From Gammaproteobacteria bacterium (GTDB taxonomy: Bacteria; Pseudomonadota; Gammaproteobacteria; Ga0077536), in assembly GCA_003540955.1 (NCBI GenBank), contig DPMX01000026.1, positions 1-10,180 on the forward strand: a stretch of DNA of 10,180 bases, in the 5' to 3' direction. Within the stretch, counting starts at the first letter, position 1; each line of letters begins with the position of its first letter. Below, in pieces: positions 1 to 6,306 of the stretch. The notes below the pieces were generated by a model. That model was not told the origin of the DNA. It made no database searches and was given only the letters and a program-made list of their open reading frames with translations. Made by a program: the position numbers and the translations under genes.

Positions 1-1005
1 AATCGAAGCACTACGGCACCCCTCCTGTACCCAAGTTTTCACATCTTGATCCGAATATACTTCGTGAAAATTCCACACCGGACAGCTCGCCGGATCGCCG
101 GGGTCGGACCTACGCACCCGTGCTGGATCAGTTGGCATCGTGCGTAATTTCTGCTCAACAGATTCGGGTTGTTCGCGCAAACTGATCGTGTTGGTGTACG
201 ACTTAGACATCTTATCCCCATCTAGACCGGGCATTTTTGATTCGGTAGTTAGTAACGCTTGCGGTTCCGGGAGAATTTCCTTGCCCCCACCATCAAGGTA
301 ACCCAATAATCGCTCCCGATCCCCTAGGGAGATGTTTTGTTGTGACTCAAGAAAAGCGCGTCCTTTCTCCAATGCTTCGATATCTCCATCTTCCCGGTAG
401 CTGCGCTGAATATCAAAATATAGCTTGGCGTTCCGCTTACCCATCTTTTTTGCCGCCTGTTCAGCCTTCTCCTCAAAACCAGGTTCCCGACCGTACAGGT
501 AATTAAAACGACGTGCGACCTCGCGGGCCATTTCTATATGCGCTACCTGATCCTCACCAACGGGCACAAAACCTGCTCGATATACTAGGATATCCGCCGC
601 TTGCAGCAATGGATAACCTAGAAAACCATAAGTGGATAGATCCTTTTCCTTAAGTTTCTCCTGTTGATCTTTAAAACTCGGCACACGCTCTAGCCAACTA
701 ATAGGCGTTAACATCGAAAGCAGAAGATGTAATTCAGCATGCTCGGGGACTCTAGATTGAACAAAAATTGTCGTCGTGCCAGGGTTAATCCCGACAGATA
801 ACCAATCGACAACTATGTCAAATACGTGGGCGTTCAGACTGGACGTATCTTCGTACCCTGTCGTGAGCGCATGCCAGTCAGCAATAAAGAAAAAGCACTC
901 GTATTCGTGTTGCAGTGCTATCCAATTCTTAAGCACGCCATGATAGTGTCCTAAGTGCAGTTGCCCCGTCGGACGCATACCGGAAAGCACTCGATTTTTA
1001 GCCAT
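1..1005 (-). CDS. trpS: Tryptophan--tRNA ligase (TrpRS), long form, C-terminus beyond window
   Basis: Cytoplasmic class Ic aminoacyl-tRNA synthetase that charges tRNA-Trp with tryptophan using ATP. Translating the minus strand from the ATG at 1005-1003 gives 335 residues, open to the window edge, so the C-terminal part is missing. The protein opens with the usual TrpRS start (SGMRPTGQLHLGHYHG, residues 8-23), where HLGH is the HIGH signature. The other signature, KMSKS, is intact at 265-269 (bases 199-213). In short TrpRS such as the E. coli enzyme KMSKS lies near residue 195, so this protein carries about 70 extra residues, roughly 176-255, between the catalytic-domain helices and KMSKS. This matches the longer TrpRS annotated in some gammaproteobacteria such as Xanthomonas. 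No strong ribosome binding site is visible, but the start fits family alignments. The gene is divergent from the yciI operon. Function is secure. Confidence 0.96.
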   Translation of the reverse strand, partial: MAKNRVLSGMRPTGQLHLGHYHGVLKNWIALQHEYECFFFIADWHALTTGYEDTSSLNAHVFDIVVDWLSVGINPGTTTIFVQSRVPEHAELHLLLSMLTPISWLERVPSFKDQQEKLKEKDLSTYGFLGYPLLQAADILVYRAGFVPVGEDQVAHIEMAREVARRFNYLYGREPGFEEKAEQAAKKMGKRNAKLYFDIQRSYREDGDIEALEKGRAFLESQQNISLGDRERLLGYLDGGGKEILPEPQALLTTESKMPGLDGDKMSKSYTNTISLREQPESVEQKLRTMPTDPARVRRSDPGDPASCPVWNFHEVYSDQDVKTWVQEGCRSASI

Positions 1006-1601
1006 CACACTCAATTGTTTTCGCTCAATCGAGGTTTGTTTGAAGGTCGCCCAAAACTGATGTTGGCAAGCACATCTACGTATTGACATAGCCTGACAGC
1101 ACGACATATCAACGTGGCAGTCGCCGCTGGCTTTGAATCAGTAGCGGTAGGAAAATTATGTGAGATTAAAGTTCGTTCCTTTTGCATGAGCTTCGGTGCC
1201 AACATTATCCCAGCCCAAGCTCACTAAATCAAAGAGCGAGAGCCATTGGAGACCAGAAAACCGACCCACCACATCCTGGTTACAATCAGGTGGACGACTG
1301 TGACCCTCGAATAGCGAGAAAATCATTCGCGACATAAACGACGAACTCGATATCGACACAGCGTCAAAAATATATAATGTACCTATCTGAGTCGGCTAAA
1401 CGACCCTGACGACCGGCTCACCGACACCAGCGGTATGCAAATAACTTTAAAACACTCGAAACAATGCAGTGCTCGGTAGCTAGTCGGGAATCCGAGCTTT
1501 TGACTAGCCTTGCTTGCCGATTTCAAGCTAGTTCCGGTAGGCTAAAGATGCTGCTGCATAAATTTGGGCAGTTGACCGTAACCGAACACGAGTATCTACC
1601 A
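1006..1601. other. Non-coding spacer between trpS and yciI
   Basis: About 600 bases between divergent starts hold no gene I can support. Two minus-strand open frames (1011-1205 and 1156-1359) translate to protein without recognisable motifs, overlap each other and lack a convincing ribosome binding site. Visible signals are a perfect TATAAT at 1373-1378 and a TTGACA at 1083-1088 on the plus strand without a good -10 partner. A weak stem can be drawn between GAGTCGG and CCGGCTC (about 1389-1421, one G-U pair). The spacer contains no GATC site by eye. In many gammaproteobacteria other genes, such as ispZ, lie upstream of yciI; none was found here. Confidence 0.6.
1373..1378 (+). promoter_or_regulatory. 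Candidate -10 element for the yciI-bolA-methyltransferase-dapE operon
   Basis: A perfect TATAAT sits in a short A/T-rich island about 220 bases before the yciI start. No good -35 lies at 16-18 bases: TCGACA at 1353-1358 resembles one but is only 14 bases away. If used, the transcript would have a leader of roughly 215 bases. This rests on the -10 match alone. Confidence 0.35.
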
Positions 1602-1901
1602 ATGTTATATGCAATTATTTGGGACGATGTAGAAAATAGCCTAGCATTAAGAAAATCTGCACGGGCGGCACACCTCGCTCGGGTCCACGAGCTTGTTGCA
1701 ACAGGACGTCTGGTGGTCGGTGGCCCGTTTCCCGCCATCGACAGCAGTGAACCCGCTGCCGCCGGGTTCGCTGGTGGCCTTATTGTAGCCGAATTCCAAT
1801 CCCGAGAAGAGGCTGAACATTGGATCAACGAAGATCCGTACACCAAAGAGGGGGTGATTGGAAGCCTGAACGTCAAACCCTTTATTCAAGTCGTGCCATG
1901 A
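1602..1901 (+). CDS. yciI: YciI family protein
   Basis: A 99-residue protein of the YCII family, small dimeric alpha/beta proteins with a ferredoxin-like fold. Their biochemical role is not settled; a conserved His and an acidic residue suggest an enzymatic pocket. The sequence resembles E. coli YciI along its whole length: a strand at the N-terminus (MLYAII), the helix RAAHLARVHELVATGRL with H24, GGPFPAIDS (40-48), AAGFAGG (53-59), the DPY motif at 79-81 and a C-terminal VKPF. The frame is open back to an ATG at 1464, but the 46 extra residues have no family counterpart, and the ATG at 1602 gives the normal length. No clear Shine-Dalgarno sequence precedes it. Its stop overlaps the bolA start (ATGA, 1898-1901), so the two are probably translationally coupled. 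The yciI-bolA pairing is seen in other proteobacteria. Confidence 0.88.
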   Translation: MLYAIIWDDVENSLALRKSARAAHLARVHELVATGRLVVGGPFPAIDSSEPAAAGFAGGLIVAEFQSREEAEHWINEDPYTKEGVIGSLNVKPFIQVVP

Positions 1902-2191
1902 GTGCAGGTAGGCCTCTCATGCTCCGAACTGAACAGATCCGTGAAGCGCTTAGTGCGGCACTGAACGTTAACTTTATTGAAGTAACCGACAAGAGTCACC
2001 TGCATGTAGGACACGCAGGTGCACGAAGCGGAATGGGGCATTTCCATGTGAGAGTGGTGGCGTCTGAATTCCAAGGACTGAGTTTGATCAAACGTCATCG
2101 ACTAGTTTATGACGCCGTTGGCGCATTGATGAAAACAGATATCCATGCACTGAGCATCGATGCTATCTCACCCGACGAACAACTCGATTAA
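1898..2191 (+). CDS. bolA: BolA family protein
   Basis: A small BolA/IbaG-type protein. The family has a class II KH-like fold, binds monothiol glutaredoxins through a shared 2Fe-2S cluster, and has been linked to iron-sulfur trafficking and to stress and cell-shape regulation. The 97 residues contain an N-terminal helix (TEQIREALSAAL), the strand NFIEVTDKSHLH, a His- and Gly-rich loop (HAGARSGMGHFH, 39-50) and the family hallmark RHRLVY at 66-71 with H67, then DIHALSIDAI. The ATG at 1898 overlaps the yciI stop by four bases and was chosen for that coupling; an in-frame ATG at 1919 would give 90 residues and is a fair alternative. Whether it corresponds to BolA proper or another paralogue cannot be fixed from the sequence alone; the RSGMGHFH loop differs from E. 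coli BolA. Confidence 0.9.
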   Translation: MSAGRPLMLRTEQIREALSAALNVNFIEVTDKSHLHVGHAGARSGMGHFHVRVVASEFQGLSLIKRHRLVYDAVGALMKTDIHALSIDAISPDEQLD

Positions 2192-2210
2192 GCGAGAAAA
2201 ACTCTACCCA

Positions 2211-3026
2211 ATGGCTCGACAAAAAACTCCAAAAGAAATCTGGCGTTCGAATGATGGCAACTCATCGTTGTACCGGGGCGATAAGTTAGCGCTGATGGCA
2301 AGTTTGCCCGATGCGTCTTTCGATTGTATTTGGACCGATCCACCTTACTTTCTCTCTAATGACGGCACAACGTGTGTTGCGGGTCGTCGCATGGCGGTCA
2401 ACAAAGGGAAATGGGACCGCAGCCAGGGGGTAGATGAAGATCACGCATTTAATCTTGAATGGCTCATGGAGTGCTATCGATTATTAACGCCCGCAGGAAC
2501 CATCTGGGTGAGTGGTACCCAGCACGTTTATTTCAGTGTTGGCATGGCGCTGCGGCAGATTGGGTATCGCTTGTTAAACGATATCGTATGGGAAAAACCG
2601 AACCCGCCTCCTAACCTGGGATGCCGATGCTTCACGCATGCGACCGAAATGCTATTGTGGGCAACCAAGGCAAAAAAGGGTAGCCGCGACAAGTACACTT
2701 TTAATTACAAGGAAATGAAAAAAATTAACGGCAACCGCCAGATGAAAAATGTATGGCGTATCTCCGCCCCGGGGAACGACGAGAAACGACACGGGAAACA
2801 CCCGACACAAAAACCAGTTGCGTTGATAGAGCAATGCTTACGTGCGAGCACATCTCGCGGGGACCGGGTATTTGATCCTTTCGCTGGATCCGCCACAACT
2901 GGCGTCGCCGCCCTCAATCTTGGGCGTTTTTTTGTCGGCTGCGAAATCCAAACGCCATTCGCACATATCGCAAGGAAGCGTCTCGCTTCCGCCGATTCAA
3001 AATCGAAAGTCGTCCACAACACATGA
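2211..3026 (+). CDS. DpnA-like DNA adenine methyltransferase (beta class, solitary)
   Basis: S-adenosylmethionine-dependent DNA methyltransferase of the N6-adenine/N4-cytosine family, 271 residues. The catalytic motif IV, DPPY, is at 43-46 near the N-terminus, and the SAM-binding motif I, FDPFAGSATTG, is at 221-231 near the C-terminus; this order defines the beta class. DPPYFLSNDG, the FTHATEMLLWA segment (141-151) and GKHPTQKP (195-202) strongly recall Streptococcus DpnA and relatives that methylate adenine in GATC. That specificity is inferred from resemblance. It lacks the C-terminal extension of CcrM-type enzymes. The ATG at 2211 is preferred over the in-frame ATG at 2160, which lies inside bolA. 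The gap to bolA is 19 bases, and the stop overlaps the dapE start (ATGA, 3023-3026). No restriction endonuclease gene lies nearby, so it looks like an orphan, perhaps regulatory, methyltransferase expressed with housekeeping genes. Confidence 0.9.
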   Translation: MARQKTPKEIWRSNDGNSSLYRGDKLALMASLPDASFDCIWTDPPYFLSNDGTTCVAGRRMAVNKGKWDRSQGVDEDHAFNLEWLMECYRLLTPAGTIWVSGTQHVYFSVGMALRQIGYRLLNDIVWEKPNPPPNLGCRCFTHATEMLLWATKAKKGSRDKYTFNYKEMKKINGNRQMKNVWRISAPGNDEKRHGKHPTQKPVALIEQCLRASTSRGDRVFDPFAGSATTGVAALNLGRFFVGCEIQTPFAHIARKRLASADSKSKVVHNT

Positions 3027-4156
3027 ATTCGGCTACGCTCTCGCTAGCGATCGAATTACTAAAACGCGAGTCAGTCACTCCGAATGACGCAGGCTGTCTG
3101 GATATCATAGCCGATCGCTTAACACCCCTAGGTTTTACCGTGGAATTCTTGCCGTTCGGACCGGTAGCAAATTTATGGGCGCACCGAGGTACCGCTGATC
3201 CAGTATTTACCTTTGCTGGCCACACAGATGTTGTCCCCGTTGGCGACCTAGCAGCTTGGGGAAACGACCCCTTCGAGCCAATCATCCTTGATGGGCACCT
3301 ATATGCGCGAGGTTCCGCTGACATGAAAGGCAGCCTAGCCGCGATGGTAACGGCAATTGAGCGATTTCTCGAGCACGACAAGTCTCATCAAGGAACAATC
3401 AGCCTCCTACTAACTTCAGATGAAGAAGGCATCGCAACTGACGGTACTGTCCGCGTTATTGAGAACCTTCAGGTCCGAGGGCAAAGCATTACTTGGTGCC
3501 TGGTGGGCGAGCCCAGTAGCGATACCTGCCTCGGGGATGTTATCCGAAACGGCCGTCGTGGCTCTCTCAATGGACAACTGCTAGTACGTGGGATCGAGGG
3601 TCACGTCGCCTACCCCGATCGATGTGTCAATCCGATACATGCAGTGGCTCCTGCCCTGGTTGCTTTGAGTAATCACCACTGGGACGATGGCAACGAATTT
3701 TATCCACCAACTTCTTTCCAGATCTCGAACATTACATCGGGAACAGGGGCAGAAAACGTCGTTCCCGCCTTACTCGAAGCAAAATTCAATTTTCGCTTCT
3801 GTACGGAAAACACGGTTGAGAACTTAAAGAGTAGAACGAAATTAATCCTGGACGCGCATAACCTCGATTACACAATTGAGTGGCACTTATCCGGGGACGC
3901 ATTTCTTACTCCACGCGGCGCACTGCTTGACGCGGTCTCTGGGGCGATTAGACAGGTCTTAGAGATCGAACCGCAAACCTCTACGGGTGGCGGCACCTCC
4001 GACGGGCGATTCATTGCACCAATCGGTGCTGAAGTAATCGAATTCGGCCCACTTAACGCCACTATTCACAAAACCAACGAGTGTATTTCTGTCACTGATC
4101 TGGATCGGCTATCGACAACCTATGAAGACATCTTGACGAGATTGCTACGCAACTAA
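3023..4156 (+). CDS. dapE: Succinyl-diaminopimelate desuccinylase
   Basis: Di-zinc M20-family hydrolase of the succinylase branch of lysine and meso-diaminopimelate synthesis. It cleaves N-succinyl-L,L-diaminopimelate to succinate and L,L-diaminopimelate in the cytoplasm, feeding peptidoglycan. The 377 residues match the usual length. All known active-site residues are present: H67 and D69 in GHTDVVP, bridging D100 in GSADMKG, catalytic E134 with E135 in TSDEEG, E163 in GEPSS and H349 in NATIHKTNE. The numbers coincide with the characterised Haemophilus influenzae enzyme. GGGTSDGRF (322-330) is the conserved C-terminal segment and the dimerisation (lid) domain lies at about 180-290. Its ATG overlaps the methyltransferase stop, so translation is likely coupled. 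No separate promoter was seen. The gene ends 39 bases from the convergent aceA, without an obvious terminator hairpin between. Confidence 0.97.
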   Translation: MNSATLSLAIELLKRESVTPNDAGCLDIIADRLTPLGFTVEFLPFGPVANLWAHRGTADPVFTFAGHTDVVPVGDLAAWGNDPFEPIILDGHLYARGSADMKGSLAAMVTAIERFLEHDKSHQGTISLLLTSDEEGIATDGTVRVIENLQVRGQSITWCLVGEPSSDTCLGDVIRNGRRGSLNGQLLVRGIEGHVAYPDRCVNPIHAVAPALVALSNHHWDDGNEFYPPTSFQISNITSGTGAENVVPALLEAKFNFRFCTENTVENLKSRTKLILDAHNLDYTIEWHLSGDAFLTPRGALLDAVSGAIRQVLEIEPQTSTGGGTSDGRFIAPIGAEVIEFGPLNATIHKTNECISVTDLDRLSTTYEDILTRLLRN

Positions 4157-4195
4157 CCCGTGGCGAGGCGAAAAATGGAAGTACAACCGCTCGAA

Positions 4196-5500
4196 TTAGT
4201 GGTCGCCCGCCGGGGTAGAAAACTGTCGCTCTTCCGTCGAACCGGTTAACGCCGTTACCGAAGAGTTACCTCCTTGTATGACAGTAGTCAAATCGTCAAA
4301 ATATCCGGCACCGACTTCCTGCTGATGACTCGCGAAAGTGTAGCCGCGCTCGGCGGCGGCAAACTCGCGTTCCTGCACCATCTCAACGTACGCTGTCATA
4401 CCTTTCTGTGCGTACGCATGAGCCAGATCAAACATGTTGTACCACATGTTATGGATACCGGCGAGCGTGATAAATTGAAATTTATACCCCATTGCGCCTA
4501 GTTCACGTTGGAATTTCGCAATAGTCGCGTCATCCAGGTTTTTCTTCCAATTGAATGAAGGGGAGCAATTATAAGCTAACAGTTGTCCTGGATATTCGGA
4601 GTGAATAGCTTCAGCAAAATATTTTGCCTCCTGTAGATCTGGGACTGCTGTTTCACACCAGAGTAAATCTGCGTAAGGTGCATAGGCTAGTCCTCTCGCA
4701 ATCGCCTGATCGATCCCTGCCCGAGTTTCAAAAAACCCCTCAACAGTTCGATCGCCCGAGATGAAAGCACGATCACGCTCGTCGATATCCGACGTTAATA
4801 ATGCGGCTGCGTTAGCGTCGGTGCGCGCCAGGATAATGGTGGGCACCCCCAGCACATCAGCCGCCAAGCGAGCGGAAGTTAACTTTTCGATGGCCTCTCG
4901 TGTTGGCACGAGCACTTTGCCGCCCATATGCCCGCATTTCTTTACCGATGCTAATTGATCCTCAAAGTGCACGCCGGCTGCACCGGCTTCGATCATAGAT
5001 TTCATTAATTCGAACGCATTTAATACACCCCCAAAGCCCGCTTCAGCATCAGCAATGATTGGGGCAAAGTAACAAATATCCTCTTTACCTTTTGACCACT
5101 GAATTTGATCAGCGCGAATAAACGCATTATTAATCCGCCGAACGACCTTCGGTACCGAATTTACCGCATATAACGACTGATCGGGATACATAGTCTCACT
5201 GCTATTAGCATCTGCTGCGACCTGCCAGCCGGACAGATAGATAGCCTTCAGGCCTGCCTTGACTTGCTGAACCGCTTGCCCGCCAGTTAGTGCACCAAGA
5301 GTCGCTACAAACTTTTCTTCATTAACCAGTTGCCACAGCTTCTCGGAACCTAATCGCGCGAGAGTGTGCTCGATTCGCGTACTCCCACGCAATCGCACCA
5401 CATCGTCAGCGCTGTAGTCCCGCTTAACACCTGACCATCGCGGATTAGACCGCCAATCCTCGTTCAGTGCATCGACTTGTTCCTGAAAAACCAAAACCAT
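4196..5500 (-). CDS. aceA: Isocitrate lyase
   Basis: Cleaves isocitrate to glyoxylate and succinate, the first step of the glyoxylate shunt, allowing growth on acetate and fatty acids. The 434 residues match the length of bacterial isocitrate lyases of the E. coli type. The substrate loop KKCGHMGGK is intact at 187-195, with catalytic C189. The metal-binding region IADAEAGFGG (149-158), HFEDQ (178-182), WCET (281-284) and NCSPSFNWKK (311-320) are all conserved. The ATG at 5500-5498 is preceded by GGGGAA seven bases upstream, a good ribosome binding site. The gene stands alone: no malate synthase or isocitrate dehydrogenase kinase is adjacent, so aceB or glcB must be elsewhere. It is divergent from clpS across a structured spacer with a plausible sigma-70 promoter and a palindrome that could bind a repressor. 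The related methylisocitrate lyase (PrpB) is shorter and less similar. Confidence 0.97.
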   Translation of the reverse strand: MVLVFQEQVDALNEDWRSNPRWSGVKRDYSADDVVRLRGSTRIEHTLARLGSEKLWQLVNEEKFVATLGALTGGQAVQQVKAGLKAIYLSGWQVAADANSSETMYPDQSLYAVNSVPKVVRRINNAFIRADQIQWSKGKEDICYFAPIIADAEAGFGGVLNAFELMKSMIEAGAAGVHFEDQLASVKKCGHMGGKVLVPTREAIEKLTSARLAADVLGVPTIILARTDANAAALLTSDIDERDRAFISGDRTVEGFFETRAGIDQAIARGLAYAPYADLLWCETAVPDLQEAKYFAEAIHSEYPGQLLAYNCSPSFNWKKNLDDATIAKFQRELGAMGYKFQFITLAGIHNMWYNMFDLAHAYAQKGMTAYVEMVQEREFAAAERGYTFASHQQEVGAGYFDDLTTVIQGGNSSVTALTGSTEERQFSTPAGDH

Positions 5501-5507
5501 CCAAATG

Positions 5508-5513
5508 TTCCCC
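5508..5513 (-). promoter_or_regulatory. Ribosome binding site of aceA
   Basis: On the minus strand this reads GGGGAA, seven bases before the aceA ATG. It supports the chosen start. Confidence 0.7.
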
Positions 5514-5593
5514 TATTGACAGAATTATTCCCTGGCTGCACCCTAGCTCATTGAATTCCAACTTATCACCGACACGACGTATGCCCTCGCTGG

Positions 5594-5609
5594 GAAAACT
5601 TTAGTTTTC
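5594..5609. repeat. 16-base palindrome in the aceA leader, candidate operator
   Basis: GAAAACT and AGTTTTC form perfect 7-base arms around a 2-base centre. It lies between the predicted aceA transcription start (near 5635) and the aceA ATG. A regulator bound here would sit just downstream of the promoter, a repressor-type position. The arms are A/T-rich, so chance is possible. The cognate protein is unknown. Confidence 0.45.
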
Positions 5610-5641
5610 AACGATTGATTGAGCGAACGTAGTCCATATTC

Positions 5642-5670
5642 AATCTACGTTGCACCGCACAATTTGTCAA
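5642..5670 (-). promoter_or_regulatory. Candidate sigma-70 promoter of aceA
   Basis: On the minus strand a perfect -35, TTGACA (5670-5665), is followed after exactly 17 bases by TAGATT (5647-5642), which matches the -10 consensus at four of six positions. Transcription would begin near 5635, giving a leader of about 135 bases before aceA. The -35 directly abuts the 11-base inverted repeat at 5671-5745. Confidence 0.55.
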
Positions 5671-5745
5671 CTTAGGCTTGAGATGAGATAAAAAAGTTAC
5701 CTTTTCTCCGAACGAGAAAACTTCGCAGAGGGAATCAAGCCTAAG
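5671..5745. repeat. 11-base inverted repeat enclosing an inner hairpin
   Basis: CTTAGGCTTGA (5671-5681) and TCAAGCCTAAG (5735-5745) are exact reverse complements 53 bases apart. Between them, TTTTCTC (5702-5708) and GAGAAAA (5714-5720) form an inner 7-base stem with a 5-base loop. As RNA on either strand this could fold into a nested structure; as DNA it could be paired sites for a dimeric regulator that loops the DNA. One arm touches the putative aceA -35. Not recognised as a known RNA family. Confidence 0.5.
5690..5720 (-). terminator. Terminator-like hairpin on the minus strand, weak
   Basis: Read on the minus strand, TTTTCTC and GAGAAAA form a 7-base stem around GTTCG, and six T residues (5695-5690) follow after six bases. 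The stem is A/T-rich and the T tract is offset, so it is a poor intrinsic terminator. No transcript that would need it is known. Confidence 0.25.
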
Positions 5746-5749
5746 AATC

Positions 5750-5771
5750 AAAAAAATCGCGATAATTCGCG
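5750..5771 (-). terminator. Terminator-like hairpin on the minus strand
   Basis: On the minus strand CGCGA, a 4-base ATTA loop and TCGCG make a 5-base G/C-rich stem, followed after one base by seven T residues (5756-5750). An alternative overlapping stem pairs AATTCGC (5764-5770) with GCGAATT (5781-5787). The pattern resembles an intrinsic terminator, but there is no annotated minus-strand gene just upstream. It could end a short antisense or small RNA, or be accidental. Confidence 0.35.
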
Positions 5772-5859
5772 TAGTCTTCGGCGAATTGCAATATAAAGGT
5801 TCGAGCACATGAATCAGCCAATGGATTGTAACTATATAGACATCTACTAGAAACCGTCA

Positions 5860-5888
5860 TTGGAGAATCCGCCGGCCGGACGTATAAT
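5860..5888 (+). promoter_or_regulatory. Candidate sigma-70 promoter of clpS-clpA
   Basis: A perfect -10, TATAAT, lies at 5883-5888. Seventeen bases upstream is TTGGAG (5860-5865), a -35 that keeps only the TTG. Transcription would start near 5895, leaving a leader of about 45 bases before clpS. The -10 and spacing are good and the -35 is weak. Confidence 0.55.
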
Positions 5889-5939
5889 TTACACGTCCAA
5901 CACAGACAACAGAATCTCATATTTGCCTCGTAATGAAAG

Positions 5940-6263
5940 ATGACAGACGAAGAAAATCAAAATGAAAGTGAGTCAGGTGTTGCACTCCAGGAGGCGCGGC
6001 CAAAGGTAAAAAAACCGCCACTGTATAAAGTAATTATGCTTAATGATGACTACACGCCAATGGAATTTGTTGTTCACGTACTAGAAAACTTTTTTACGGT
6101 CGATCGGCCAACGGCAACTCGTATCATGCTTGAGGTGCACACCCGTGGGAAAGGAGTTTGCGGCCAATTTACCCATGAAGTCGCAGAAACAAAAGTATCG
6201 CAGGTCAACCAATATGCCCGCGAGAACCAGCACCCCCTTTTGTGTACGCTTGAGTTAGCATAA
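5940..6263 (+). CDS. clpS: ATP-dependent Clp protease adaptor ClpS
   Basis: Adaptor of the N-end rule pathway. It captures proteins with a destabilising N-terminal Leu, Phe, Tyr or Trp and hands them to ClpA for degradation by ClpAP. The 107 residues are close to the E. coli protein (106). An acidic, flexible N-terminus (1-25) leads into the core at PPLYKVIMLNDDYTPMEFV. The N-degron pocket residues are present: N35 and D36 in NDD, gatekeeper M41, and H67 in EVHTRG. ETKVSQVNQYARENQHPLLCTLE (83-105) is the conserved C-terminal half, including the ClpA-contacting surface. The start matches family length, though the ribosome binding site (GAAAG) is weak and very close to the ATG. clpA follows after 43 bases in the usual arrangement, probably co-transcribed from the promoter at 5860-5888. 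Confidence 0.97.
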   Translation: MTDEENQNESESGVALQEARPKVKKPPLYKVIMLNDDYTPMEFVVHVLENFFTVDRPTATRIMLEVHTRGKGVCGQFTHEVAETKVSQVNQYARENQHPLLCTLELA

Positions 6264-6306
6264 GCCGCTCGACGGTTAAATTTTTAATTATCTTTAGGAA
6301 TTCATT

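Larger units (their letters stand above)
5501..5939. other. Divergent aceA/clpS regulatory spacer
   Basis: A 439-base region between divergent genes with no supportable protein gene. It contains a candidate aceA promoter (5642-5670, minus), a palindrome in the aceA leader (5594-5609), a long-range 11-base inverted repeat (5671-5745) enclosing a smaller hairpin, a second hairpin region (5750-5787) and a candidate clpS promoter (5860-5888, plus). These are listed separately. It also contains no GATC site by eye. Confidence 0.65.

Noticed and set aside
1083..1112. TTGACA followed by an A/T-rich segment as a plus-strand promoter
   Set aside because: No acceptable -10 occurs at 16-18 bases, and the next plus-strand gene starts 500 bases away.
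1011..1359. Two overlapping minus-strand open frames of 64 and 67 codons in the trpS/yciI spacer
   Set aside because: No recognisable motif, no convincing ribosome binding site, mutual overlap in different frames, and lengths expected by chance.
1464..1601. N-terminal extension of YciI (46 residues) from an upstream ATG
   Set aside because: The extension has no counterpart in the YCII family, while the ATG at 1602 gives the standard length and the standard MLYAI-type start.
2160..2210. Upstream ATG start for the methyltransferase, giving 17 more residues
   Set aside because: It lies inside bolA, and the added residues have no family counterpart; the ATG at 2211 gives a typical N-terminus.
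4157..4195. Bidirectional terminator between the convergent dapE and aceA
   Set aside because: The 39-base gap shows no stem of useful length and no T tract on either strand.
5608..5808. Minus-strand 66-codon frame with a short hydrophobic stretch, in the aceA/clpS spacer
   Set aside because: It starts with GTG without a Shine-Dalgarno sequence, runs through the inverted repeats and the promoter-like elements, and matches nothing I recognise.
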